Of a DNA stretch of 64,000 nucleotides, positions 25,835 to 33,666 are shown in pieces. The notes under the pieces were generated by a model. It ran no database searches. It was not told where the DNA came from and saw only the letters and a program-made list of their open reading frames with translations. The stretch's first letter is position 1. Each line of letters begins with the position of its first letter. This stretch comes from Bordetella avium (lineage in GTDB: Bacteria; Pseudomonadota; Gammaproteobacteria; Burkholderiales; Burkholderiaceae_B): contig NZ_CP139969.1 of NCBI RefSeq assembly GCF_034424645.1, forward strand, positions 3,038,001-3,102,000. The letters are read 5' to 3'. A program made the translations under genes and the position numbers.

Positions 25835-26641
25835 TTACTCGAAACGGCAACTGACGGCGCCCAGCGGGCCGTAATCAACATAAAAGACATCGCCGCGCTC
25901 GGCGTAGACCGGCCGGGTGAAAGAGCCGCTGAGGATGATCTGGCCGCTTTCCAGCGCCACGCCATGCCCGGCCAGCCGGTTAGCCAACCACACCACGCCA
26001 TTGGCGGGGTGGTTCAACACCCCTGCGGCCAGGCCGGTTTCTTCGATCACCGCATTGCGCGACAGAATGGCGCCTACCCAGCGCAGATCGACATCATTGA
26101 CCCGCACCGGACGCCCGCCCATCACGACACCCGCGTTGGCGGCATTGTCGGCGATGGTGTCGAACACCTTGCGCGGACGGCGCGACTCGGGGTCGATCTG
26201 ATGCGAACGCGCATCGATGATTTCCAGCGCGGGAATCACATATCGCACGGCGTCCAGCACATCGAACAGGGTCACGTCAGGACCGCGCAGCGGCTTGTCG
26301 AGAATGAAGGCCAGTTCGACCTCCACGCGCGGCACGATGAAGCGGTCACGCGCGATGGCAGCGCCGTCGGTAAACAGCATGTCATCGAGCAGCGCGCCGA
26401 AATCCGGCTCGTCGATCTGCGACGACAACTGCATGGCGCGCGAGGTCAGGCCGATTTTATGACCCACCACACGGCGGCCTTCGGCCTGTTTGATTTCCAT
26501 CCAGCGCCGCTGGATGGCATAGCCGTCGGCGATGTCCATCTCGGGATGGTCCAGAGAAACCTGACGGATCTGGGTGCGCGTGCGCTCGGCCTCGTGCAGG
26601 CGGCGGGCGATGGCGTCGATGGTAGAGACAGCTAAAGCCAT
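25835..26641 (-). CDS. hpaH: 2-oxohept-4-ene-1,7-dioate hydratase (HpaH)
   Basis: A 268-residue hydratase of the FAH-fold MhpD/HpaH group. It strongly resembles E. coli Hpa[62 protein letters not shown] and [12 protein letters not shown]. Metal-binding Glu residues lie in [11 protein letters not shown]. The reaction hydrates 2-oxohept-4-ene-1,7-dioate to the 4-hydroxy-2-oxo acid cleaved by HpaI. The other homoprotocatechuate genes (hpaD, hpaE, hpaF) are absent, so it may serve a different C7 dicarboxylate in this operon. Confidence 0.9.
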   Translation of the reverse strand: MALAVSTIDAIARRLHEAERTRTQIRQVSLDHPEMDIADGYAIQRRWMEIKQAEGRRVVGHKIGLTSRAMQLSSQIDEPDFGALLDDMLFTDGAAIARDRFIVPRVEVELAFILDKPLRGPDVTLFDVLDAVRYVIPALEIIDARSHQIDPESRRPRKVFDTIADNAANAGVVMGGRPVRVNDVDLRWVGAILSRNAVIEETGLAAGVLNHPANGVVWLANRLAGHGVALESGQIILSGSFTRPVYAERGDVFYVDYGPLGAVSCRFE

Positions 26642-26671
26642 GAGTACTCTCGATAGATAAGGGAGGAAAGG

Positions 26672-27085
26672 TCAGCGCGCCTCGGGCGGCAGATGCCGCT
26701 GGCTAGAGCGCTTTGTGAAACGCCAGCCGGCGCTGGTGTGCCGCAGTTCGTCTTCACAGAAACGGATCGCCACCAGACGCGGCGCATCATCGCCGCTGCG
26801 GCCGTCGTAGGCCAGCAGATAGAAACGCAGGCGGGCGCTATCCGGGCCGGTCATTTCGGCGCGCAGATTGCTGACGACATGGGCGGTTTCCCGCGCCGGG
26901 TCGCGCTGGGCCAGAGCCTGCGCCACCGCTTGCGGCCCGATCAGTTCGCGGCCCTGGCGATACCAGACGCCATCGCTGGCCATGAGCGCGGCCACGTCAT
27001 CGTGGCGGCGCTCATCGAGGGCAGCAAAGAAATTCAATACCTGCTCGCCTGCCGCCTGGCACAGCAAAGCCTTTGCATCGTTCAT
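26672..27085 (-). CDS. SnoaL/NTF2-like protein in the aromatic operon
   Basis: A 137-residue cone-barrel (NTF2-like) protein with the SnoaL-type pattern FFAALDERRHDDVAALM and DGVWYRQGRELIGPQAVAQAL. Such folds serve as small enzymes (isomerases, hydrolases) or as oxygenase beta subunits. Its ATG overlaps the ferredoxin reductase stop as ATGA, so it is co-translated. Its length and fold resemble a shortened oxygenase small subunit, but a full small subunit is already present at 29941. Function not assignable. Confidence 0.78.
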   Translation of the reverse strand: MNDAKALLCQAAGEQVLNFFAALDERRHDDVAALMASDGVWYRQGRELIGPQAVAQALAQRDPARETAHVVSNLRAEMTGPDSARLRFYLLAYDGRSGDDAPRLVAIRFCEDELRHTSAGWRFTKRSSQRHLPPEAR

Positions 27086-28308
27086 GCCACCCCCTCCTGG
27101 ACAGCCTGCGCTTCACAGGCCTGATAATCAGCGAGCGGCGGCTGCGCGCCCTGCTCGACCCATTTGCGCGCGGCGCGGAAATCCCGCCCCGCGTCGATAC
27201 CCACGGCCGCCACCGCCAGGCCCCCAGCATCCAGGCCGAGAAAAAGCTGTCCGCCATTGGCCAGCGTTCGCGATACGGTGTGTTGCGCCAGATCCGGAAA
27301 GCCCACGATCTGGATCATGTGTTCGTATTGTTCTGACCAGAGCAGCGGCACCGGCGCATAGTCGACCGCCTGCCCCAACATGGCCCGGGCGGCCGCCACG
27401 CCCTGATCCTGCGCGTTCTGCCAGGACTCCAGCCGCAAGCCTTGCGCGGCGCGTGGGTGCGAAAGCAGCGCCACATCGCCCGCCGCATAGATATGCGGAT
27501 CGGAGGTACGGCAAGCGGCATCGACACGCACGCCACGAGCGCAATCCAGGCCGGCCTCGCGGGCCAGCGCGTCATTGGGCTGCATGCCCACGGCCAGCAA
27601 CACCAAATCGGCCTCGATGGCGGGGCCTTCACCAAACAAAACCTTGACGCCGTCCGGCCTGTCTTGCAGGCCGGTCACACCACGGGCCAGATGCACCGCG
27701 ACACCGGCCGCCTCATGCCGCCGCTGCAATTCGGCAGACAGGGGCGCCATCACGCTGCGGCCGCACAGGCGCGGCCCGGCTTCGATCACGGCCACCTCGC
27801 AACCCAGGACGCGCGCCGTCGCGGCGGTTTCCAGCCCTATCCAACCGCCGCCGATAATCGCCACTCGCGGACGGGCCGCGAAATCCTGGCGCAAGGCCAG
27901 CGCATCATCGAGCGTACGCAGCACCCGCAGGCGGGCGCTGTCCAGGCCGGCCAGGGGCGGCCGGCTGGGGCGGCCGCCGGTCGCCAACAATAGCTTGTCG
28001 TAGCCGATCTCTCGGCCATCGGCGCAACGCACCTGGCGAGCGGCGGGGTCGATCGACACCACGGCCAGCGTCGGCAGAAACTCGATGCCGCGCTCCTGAA
28101 TTTCTGCCTGACTCAGCAGCTCGGCCTCTGCGGCCGTGCTGGCGCCGGTAATCAGGCCCTTGGACAGCGGCGGGCGCTCATAAGGCCGGTGCGGCTCGGC
28201 GCCGCACAGCACGATGCGCCCGGCGTGACCCTGCTCGCGCAGGGTGCGCGCCGCCCAGGCGCCCGCCTGGCCCGCGCCCACGATCAACATGGTTCCGGAG
28301 GCGCTCAT
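27082..28308 (-). CDS. FAD/NAD(P)-dependent ferredoxin reductase of the Rieske oxygenase system
   Basis: A 408-residue reductase of the ring-hydroxylating dioxygenase family. The FAD site is LIVGAGQAGAWAA (about 7-19), the NAD site IIGGGWIGLETAA (about 146-158), and IYAAGDVA is the second FAD motif. PLSKGLITG is typical of BphA4-like reductases. It passes electrons from NAD(P)H to the Rieske ferredoxin encoded just upstream. Its ATG overlaps the ferredoxin stop (ATGA). I chose 28308; the longer frame to 28389 has unrelated sequence. Confidence 0.9.
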   Translation of the reverse strand: MSASGTMLIVGAGQAGAWAARTLREQGHAGRIVLCGAEPHRPYERPPLSKGLITGASTAAEAELLSQAEIQERGIEFLPTLAVVSIDPAARQVRCADGREIGYDKLLLATGGRPSRPPLAGLDSARLRVLRTLDDALALRQDFAARPRVAIIGGGWIGLETAATARVLGCEVAVIEAGPRLCGRSVMAPLSAELQRRHEAAGVAVHLARGVTGLQDRPDGVKVLFGEGPAIEADLVLLAVGMQPNDALAREAGLDCARGVRVDAACRTSDPHIYAAGDVALLSHPRAAQGLRLESWQNAQDQGVAAARAMLGQAVDYAPVPLLWSEQYEHMIQIVGFPDLAQHTVSRTLANGGQLFLGLDAGGLAVAAVGIDAGRDFRAARKWVEQGAQPPLADYQACEAQAVQEGVA

Positions 28309-28634
28309 GCCGACTCGGCGCGCAAAAACACGGTGCCGTCCTCGACACGCACGTCGTAGCAGCGCAAATCGGTCGTGACCGGCGGGCACTGCGGCTTGCC
28401 ACTGGCGATATCAAACACGCCCTGATGCAGCGGGCATTCCACCGTGCCGTCCTCGACCCAGCCTTCGGCCAGGCTGGCATTGCCATGCGGGCACTTATCC
28501 TGCGTGGCGCAGACCCGCTCTTCCAGCTTGTAGAGGCAGACCGCCTCGCCGTCCAGCATCACGCGCAGCGTGTGCGTATCGGGCGAGATGTCCTTGACCA
28601 GCGCCACGGGCTTCCACACTTCGGTATCGGCCAT
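28305..28634 (-). CDS. Rieske [2Fe-2S] ferredoxin of the oxygenase system
   Basis: A 109-residue soluble Rieske ferredoxin. The cluster ligands are CPHG (Cys, His) and CPLHQG (Cys, His), about 19 residues apart, the NagAb/BphA3 type. It carries electrons from the reductase to the terminal oxygenase. The ATG at 28634 lies two bases after the large-subunit stop (TGATCATG), a tight operon junction. The reading frame extends upstream to 28781 without resemblance to the family. Confidence 0.92.
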   Translation of the reverse strand: MADTEVWKPVALVKDISPDTHTLRVMLDGEAVCLYKLEERVCATQDKCPHGNASLAEGWVEDGTVECPLHQGVFDIASGKPQCPPVTTDLRCYDVRVEDGTVFLRAESA

Positions 28635-28636
28635 GA

Positions 28637-29926
28637 TCAGAACCCCATCGCTTTCCGGTAGTACTGATAGAAAGAGCGGATCAGCACTTCGGTCACCATG
28701 TAATCGGCCGGCTCCGTATCGCGCCCGCCCATTTCGATGATGCCCCGCGCGCCCGGATAACCTGTCACGCCGATCTGGCATTGCGTCAGCATTTCGCTGT
28801 CATCCATCGACACGAAACCGGCCGGGCCCAGCAGATTGGCGTGCTTGAGACGCAAACGGGTCATCTCCTCGTCGTCATCTTCATAGCCGTAATAGGTGAA
28901 CACCAGCTCGTGCTCGGTGGGGCTGCGCGGGATCACATGACGGGTCTTGAGCGAATTGGCCTGGATGCCGAACTGCGCCGCCGGGAATACCCAGGCGCCG
29001 CCGACACGGCCGCGGTTGAATTCTGCACGCGGCGTCACGGTTTCCAGATCGAGCAGTTCCAGATCGTTGCGGAAACGGCTCATCTCCGAGGTGGCCTCGG
29101 TGACCTTCTTGCCCTCGTTGTGCGACACCATCACGCTGTGCGCGCCGCCGCCAGTCGGAATGCACTCCGACTTCGAATCGGCGCGCCACAGACCAAAAGT
29201 GATGTAGAAGGTATGCAGCAGCGTCGCGTGGTAGGGGTCCTTGAGGTTCTCGAGGTACATCTTCCAGTTGCTAGGAATAAGCTGGCGGCTGTAACCCAGC
29301 AGCTTGAGCTTTTTGCCCGGCAGCATATGGTCGATCTCGGCCAGCACCTCCTCGCCGCAATACTCTTCGAAGCTGGGCGCCTCGTCGGAGAAAGTGGCCC
29401 AAATCGAACCGCCGCGATTGACGCTGCGCAGCTTGCGGATACCGTTTTGCTTGGGATCGAAGTCGCGCGGCATGCCGCCCTTGCCCATCGCGCCCCGGCG
29501 AAACGGCACGCCTTGCAGATTGCCGTTCAGGTCGTAATTCCACTGGTGATAGGGGCAGGTGAAGTCCGTGACCTTGCCGGTGTTCTGCCAGCAGATCTGC
29601 GCGCCGCGATGGGCGCAACGGTTTTCCAGCACCGCGATCTCGCCGCTTTCGGTGCGCACCATGATGACCGGGCTGGTGCCGATCCAGTTGCGCTTATAGC
29701 AGCCGACTTCCGGCACTTCGCATTCCAGGCCCACGTAGTTCCAGGTCTTGCCATTGAAGAAGATCTCCATCTCCTTCTGGAACACAGCGGGGTCGGTGTA
29801 GACCCAGTTAGGAATGCGGGTATGCCCCTCTTCGGGCCAGCGGCGCTCGATGTGAATGGGTTGCTCGGCGACGGCCGGCGCGTGCGAGGCACAGGCCTCG
29901 TGGGATTCGTTGTGAGTGCAGGACAT
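28637..29926 (-). CDS. Rieske aromatic oxygenase large subunit (salicylate 5-hydroxylase/NagG-like)
   Basis: A 429-residue terminal oxygenase alpha subunit. The Rieske ligands are in CAHRGAQIC and CPYHQWNY (about 103-125). The mononuclear iron site is NLKDPYHATLLH (Asp and two His, about 234-245). It resembles NagG, the salicylate 5-hydroxylase large subunit, in many blocks: VPFRRG, GGMPRDF, KILGY-like KLLGYSRQ, FGLWRADSKSE and GPAGFVSMDD. NagG-type enzymes hydroxylate salicylate or other 2-substituted benzoates. The small subunit, ferredoxin and reductase genes are adjacent. The actual substrate is open; see the findings. Confidence 0.9.
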   Translation of the reverse strand: MSCTHNESHEACASHAPAVAEQPIHIERRWPEEGHTRIPNWVYTDPAVFQKEMEIFFNGKTWNYVGLECEVPEVGCYKRNWIGTSPVIMVRTESGEIAVLENRCAHRGAQICWQNTGKVTDFTCPYHQWNYDLNGNLQGVPFRRGAMGKGGMPRDFDPKQNGIRKLRSVNRGGSIWATFSDEAPSFEEYCGEEVLAEIDHMLPGKKLKLLGYSRQLIPSNWKMYLENLKDPYHATLLHTFYITFGLWRADSKSECIPTGGGAHSVMVSHNEGKKVTEATSEMSRFRNDLELLDLETVTPRAEFNRGRVGGAWVFPAAQFGIQANSLKTRHVIPRSPTEHELVFTYYGYEDDDEEMTRLRLKHANLLGPAGFVSMDDSEMLTQCQIGVTGYPGARGIIEMGGRDTEPADYMVTEVLIRSFYQYYRKAMGF

Positions 29927-29940
29927 GGCGGATTCCGGAA

Positions 29941-30426
29941 TCAGATGGGCACGATGAGCGAGGTGCGCACCCGGTAGTTGTCATAGACGCAGTCGCGGCT
30001 GGCCAGACGCCAGCCGGCGTCGGTCTGGCGCCAGACGTCGAGATAGCGGCCGACCATGTTCAGGCTGGGCTCGCGATCCGACAGCGACTCCATGATGGCG
30101 AAATTGGCCTGGGCCACCACTTCTTCGCCCCGGCGCTCGCGCACCATCACGCCGCCGATGAAGTGCCGCAGCGAGCGCGGCTCGAACATGGTGGTTTCGC
30201 GCAGCGCCGTAACCCGGTCTTTCAGCATGTTTTTATTCATGCAGTAGATCAGGCCCAGCGGCAGGCCGGCATCATGGTTCTCGCGCGACAGCACGCGGTA
30301 ATGACAGTCTTCGGTAAAGAAATCGGGCCAGGCTTCGAGGTCGCCCTCATCCAGGCAAAAGGCGTAATCCTCGTACAGATCGCGCAGTTCGGCGCGCAGG
30401 GCGCGCAGATCGTCAGGCTTAGACAT
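29941..30426 (-). CDS. Rieske aromatic oxygenase small subunit (NagH-like)
   Basis: A 161-residue NTF2-fold beta subunit of a ring-hydroxylating oxygenase. Typical segments are LYEDYAFCLDEGDLEAWPDFFTED (split), CHYRVLSRENHD, FIGGVMVRER and SLNMVGRYLDVWR. It assembles with the large subunit gene 14 bases downstream. ATG 30426 has an AGGA site 11 bases upstream; ATG 30438 adds four codons but overlaps that site. The small subunit is usually structural, with minor influence on specificity. Confidence 0.87.
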   Translation of the reverse strand: MSKPDDLRALRAELRDLYEDYAFCLDEGDLEAWPDFFTEDCHYRVLSRENHDAGLPLGLIYCMNKNMLKDRVTALRETTMFEPRSLRHFIGGVMVRERRGEEVVAQANFAIMESLSDREPSLNMVGRYLDVWRQTDAGWRLASRDCVYDNYRVRTSLIVPI

Positions 30427-30452
30427 AGCGTTGAACATCCTTGCGTAATGGG

Positions 30453-31553
30453 TCAGCGGGCGGCAGCGAGTTGGGCCCGGTTGCTTTCGAAGCCGCTCTG
30501 GCTTCCCAGCGCGAGAATGGGTTCCTGCATGCGTTCTTGCCAGATCAGCGATTCCATCGCGATCTGCAAAGGATGGTCCTGCACCGTCAGCGACGAGGTC
30601 GTGCTGTTTTTGGTGTGGTGCGAATGCATGGCCCAGCCCGGCGCCGACAAAATCAGGTCACCCGCCTTCCAGTCCAGGCGCACGCCATTGACCTTGCTAT
30701 AGCCTTCGCCGCGCAGGTAATAGTTGATGGCCGAAGAGCTGTGGCGGTGCGGCACATGGTGGTTGTCCGGCGGCGAACTGGAAATCGTCGCGAAAAAGCT
30801 GTGCGTGGTGCCGATGCGCCGCTCGGTGGCGGGGTTGTACAACACAAAAAGACGACGGCCGTTATAGCCCTTGGCAATGTCTTCCACCGACGGCAGATGC
30901 TCGGCCACGCTGGCGTAAGGCCAGTGCAAGGCTTTGGACTCCAACACGTCGATATCGATCAGCCACTCATAACCCAGCAGACGCGCGCCATCCGAACCGA
31001 CCGGCGCATTGAGCGCCAGATCGCGGGCGCGGGCAGCGCCGGCCTGCGGGCCTTCGCGGCGGGTGGTGTTGGCGTCCAAAGGCGGAACATCGCCTTCGAA
31101 CTCTTCCACGAAATGCACTTCCAGCTTTTCCAGCAGCGGCGCATTAGAGTAGGACAGCCGCACCCAGGGTGTCTTGCCCTCATTGCGGTAGCTGTGCACC
31201 TGCATGGACGGCGTATTCCACACATCCCATTTGCCGATGGAGAAAGAACGGCCGCCCACGGTGGCCACGCCCTCTCCGCTGATACAGATCTCCAGCATAT
31301 TGGAGTTCTTACGCAGATTCAGCGTGCTTTCGCCCGGGTTCACCACATTGATCGTCACATCGGTTCCCGGCGCCAGGCCCAGGCCGGGCGCGGTGGCCTG
31401 CGGATGCACGATGAGGCTGGCGCGGCGGCCATTGGCCGGGCGCGGCGCGTCGATCAGGCGTTCGATTTCAAGGTCGATATCTTCCTTGGCAATCACGATC
31501 GACGGCCACATATTCTGTTGGCGGGGTGCGGCCCCGCTCACGTCCACGAACAT
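30453..31553 (-). CDS. Bicupin aromatic ring-cleavage dioxygenase, gentisate 1,2-dioxygenase-like, with the metal site in the C-terminal cupin
   Basis: A 366-residue two-cupin protein of the gentisate/salicylate 1,2-dioxygenase superfamily. Its C-terminal cupin carries an intact 3-His site: His269 and His271 in HVPHRHSSSAI and His310 in GWAMHSHH, with INYYLRGEGYSKVNG between. The N-terminal cupin (about 64-135) has LNLRKNSNMLEI where metal ligands would be and keeps only one His (MQVHSY). In gentisate dioxygenases as I know them the active site is the N-terminal cupin, so this arrangement is reversed. It probably cleaves the ring product of the Rieske oxygenase. The exact reaction is unassigned. 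Confidence 0.82.
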   Translation of the reverse strand: MFVDVSGAAPRQQNMWPSIVIAKEDIDLEIERLIDAPRPANGRRASLIVHPQATAPGLGLAPGTDVTINVVNPGESTLNLRKNSNMLEICISGEGVATVGGRSFSIGKWDVWNTPSMQVHSYRNEGKTPWVRLSYSNAPLLEKLEVHFVEEFEGDVPPLDANTTRREGPQAGAARARDLALNAPVGSDGARLLGYEWLIDIDVLESKALHWPYASVAEHLPSVEDIAKGYNGRRLFVLYNPATERRIGTTHSFFATISSSPPDNHHVPHRHSSSAINYYLRGEGYSKVNGVRLDWKAGDLILSAPGWAMHSHHTKNSTTSSLTVQDHPLQIAMESLIWQERMQEPILALGSQSGFESNRAQLAAAR

Positions 31554-31611
31554 TGTGTTCTCCTTGTCTGCTTGCGGGACTGGCCCGCCGAATAGTCTTG
31601 TGCGGCCGGCG

Positions 31612-32607
31612 TCAACGCGACAGCAACAGGTTTTCGCGGGTCTGCGGCGCCAGGCGCTGGCCCAGATCGCGCTCGCAAGCGGCCTGATAGACCACGCGGG
31701 CCAAAGCCAGATCCGACAGCCCCATACCCATGCCCTTGAAAATCGTCAGGCGCGCGTCCGGCGCGCGGCCCTGGCCACGGGCCAGCAAATCCGACAGCAC
31801 CTCGACGCCCTGCCAGGGCTCGGCGCCCGCGCCATAGCGTTCGCGCAGCTCGCGCGAGCCGCGGCGGGCGTTCTCCAGGTCATCCACCACGACCAGATCG
31901 GCGCGCTCGAACACATCCTGAGCAAACTCGGCGCGGGCCGGCAAAATCGCGCCCACGGCGTTCAGGTGGCGGCAGTCGCGCAGAGCCTGCGCGTCCACAA
32001 AAGGCTGTTCGGCACGGGTGATCAGGGTCACGATCTCGGCCCCCTCCAGCGCCTGTTCCAGGCTGCCAGCCGCCTCGACGGCAAAGCCATAGCGGCCCTG
32101 CGCCTGACGCACAAAGGCTTCGCGCTTTTCCGGTGTAGGGCTATAAACCCGCACAGATTGCGGCGTGCGCACCGCCGCCAGTGCAGCCAATTGCGTGACC
32201 GCCTGCGGGCCGGTGCCGATCAGGGCCGCATGGCGCGGCGCTTGCGGCGCCAGCGTGCGCGTGGCCAAACCGGTGATGGCTGCCGTGCGCAACATGCCCA
32301 GCGCCCGCGCCTCGATCACGGCCAACAGGGTGCCCCGGCTGGCATCGAACAGCGTGAACACCGAGCCGCCGCCCTGGCGGGTATGCACCCAGGTTTTGAA
32401 ACCACAGACGCCGCCCTCGCCGGTCATGACCGAGCCCAGCGCATGCATGGAGCTGCCCTCGCCCCAGGTGGCCAGGGCCTTGGGCACATTGCGCGCCTGT
32501 CCCTGCCCCTGAAGCGCCAGCGTGTCGGCCAGCGCGTCGATAGCGCGCGGCATGTCCAGCACGCCGACCACATCGGCTTCAGAGAGATATCGCATGGTTT
32601 GACTCAT
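31612..32607 (-). CDS. Ornithine cyclodeaminase / mu-crystallin family protein
   Basis: A 331-residue NAD(P)-dependent enzyme of the OCD/mu-crystallin family. The Rossmann motif is ALIGTGPQAVTQL (about 127-139); RALGMLRTAAITGLA and GFKTWVHT are typical substrate-side blocks. Family members are ornithine cyclodeaminases, alanine dehydrogenases, ketimine reductases and related enzymes acting on amines or imines. It sits between the FAH hydrolase (ATG overlaps its stop as TAATG) and the bicupin gene. A role with a nitrogen-containing aromatic substrate is a hypothesis only. Confidence 0.85.
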   Translation of the reverse strand: MSQTMRYLSEADVVGVLDMPRAIDALADTLALQGQGQARNVPKALATWGEGSSMHALGSVMTGEGGVCGFKTWVHTRQGGGSVFTLFDASRGTLLAVIEARALGMLRTAAITGLATRTLAPQAPRHAALIGTGPQAVTQLAALAAVRTPQSVRVYSPTPEKREAFVRQAQGRYGFAVEAAGSLEQALEGAEIVTLITRAEQPFVDAQALRDCRHLNAVGAILPARAEFAQDVFERADLVVVDDLENARRGSRELRERYGAGAEPWQGVEVLSDLLARGQGRAPDARLTIFKGMGMGLSDLALARVVYQAACERDLGQRLAPQTRENLLLSR

Positions 32608-33461
32608 TACACGGCCTGCTTGTTTTGCGGTTCATCGATCACGGGATTCGCCAGGCGGCCCACGCCGGGGATATCCACTTCAAACACATCGCCCGCGCGC
32701 AGAAAGCGCGGCGGCTGACGCGTGGCGCCCACGCCTTCGGGCGTGCCGGTGGCGATCACATCGCCCGGCGCCAGCGGGGTAAAGCTGCTGATATAAGCAA
32801 TCAGGGTGGGGATGGAGAAAATCAGGTCGGCCACGCTGCCGTCCTGCATCAGGTCGCCATTGAGATAGGAGCGCACCCGCAGCGCGGTGGGGTCGGGCAC
32901 CTCATCGGCCGTGACCAGCCAGGGCCCCAACGCACCCGAACGCTCGAAGTTCTTGCCCGGCGTGACCTGGGCGTTGTGCTTCTGAAAATCGCGCACCGAG
33001 TTTTCGGCCATACAGGTGTAGCCCGCCACATGCTCCATCGCCTGCGAGGCGGGAATATGACGGCCGCCACGGCCGATCACCACCGCCAGCTCGGCCTCGA
33101 AATCCAGTTTTTCCGACACTTGCGGGCGCCACACCGGCTGATCCGCGCCCACCAGGGAATCGGCATAGCGGGCAAAAACCGAGGGATGCTTGGGCAGCTC
33201 GCGGCCCGCCTCCAGCACATGACGGCCATAGTTCAGGCCCACACAGAGAATCTTGCCCGGCGCCACCACGGGGGCCAGCCATTGCAGCCCGGCAGCATCG
33301 ATCAGCGGCGCGGGTTGGCGCGCGGCCTGCGCCAGCGCTTGCGAACCGGCCGCCAGGGCGCTGGCCACATCGGGCCAATACGACGTCATGAGCCGGATTT
33401 GCTCACCCTCGCGGATGCCCCAGGCCGGGGCGCCAGCGTGCACGAAGCTTTGAAGCTTCAT
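32607..33461 (-). CDS. Fumarylacetoacetate hydrolase (FAH) family protein
   Basis: A 284-residue FAH-domain enzyme. The metal-binding acidic residues are in LDFEAELAVVIG (Glu, Glu) and the Asp in GSVADLIFSI. PGKILCVGLNYGRH, SGALGPWLVT and TGTPEGVG are conserved. Known members hydrolyse fumarylpyruvate, maleylpyruvate or acylpyruvates, or act as HpaG-type decarboxylase/isomerases. It is the first gene of the operon, directly under the palindrome-rich control region. It could hydrolyse a ring-cleavage product or prepare the HpaH substrate; sequence does not decide. Confidence 0.88.
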   Translation of the reverse strand: MKLQSFVHAGAPAWGIREGEQIRLMTSYWPDVASALAAGSQALAQAARQPAPLIDAAGLQWLAPVVAPGKILCVGLNYGRHVLEAGRELPKHPSVFARYADSLVGADQPVWRPQVSEKLDFEAELAVVIGRGGRHIPASQAMEHVAGYTCMAENSVRDFQKHNAQVTPGKNFERSGALGPWLVTADEVPDPTALRVRSYLNGDLMQDGSVADLIFSIPTLIAYISSFTPLAPGDVIATGTPEGVGATRQPPRFLRAGDVFEVDIPGVGRLANPVIDEPQNKQAV

Positions 33462-33513
33462 TTTGTCTCCTCGAGTCTGCCGCCCCAGGCCAAAAAAACA
33501 TTCCGGCCTCGGT

Positions 33514-33626
33514 TTGCATGCAATAACAATGAAATTTGAATTTCATCGCGTGTTTTTTATATATTGCATGCAATTTTGCTTTTTCACAAGCTTTCCTCAC
33601 AAAGAAAACTCCGCATTGCATGCAAT
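33514..33626. promoter_or_regulatory. Three TTGCATGCAA palindromes: probable GntR operators
   Basis: Identical 10-bp palindromes TTGCATGCAA occur at 33514-33523, 33564-33573 and 33616-33625, with centres 50 and 52 bp apart. The second and third extend to ATTGCATGCAAT. A different dyad, ATGAAATT-TG-AATTTCAT, lies at 33529-33546. All are in the 205-bp divergent gap between the aromatic operon and its GntR gene. Spacing near five helical turns puts the copies on one DNA face, which fits cooperative binding or looping by the adjacent regulator. Operator identity is inferred. Confidence 0.75.
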
Positions 33627-33666
33627 CACCCGGTACACTGTCCGGCGCTTGAAGGAGTAGACCGGC

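Noticed and set aside
33463-33660. Small open frames across the palindromes
   Set aside because: They read through the operator-rich gap with no ribosome site or family features.
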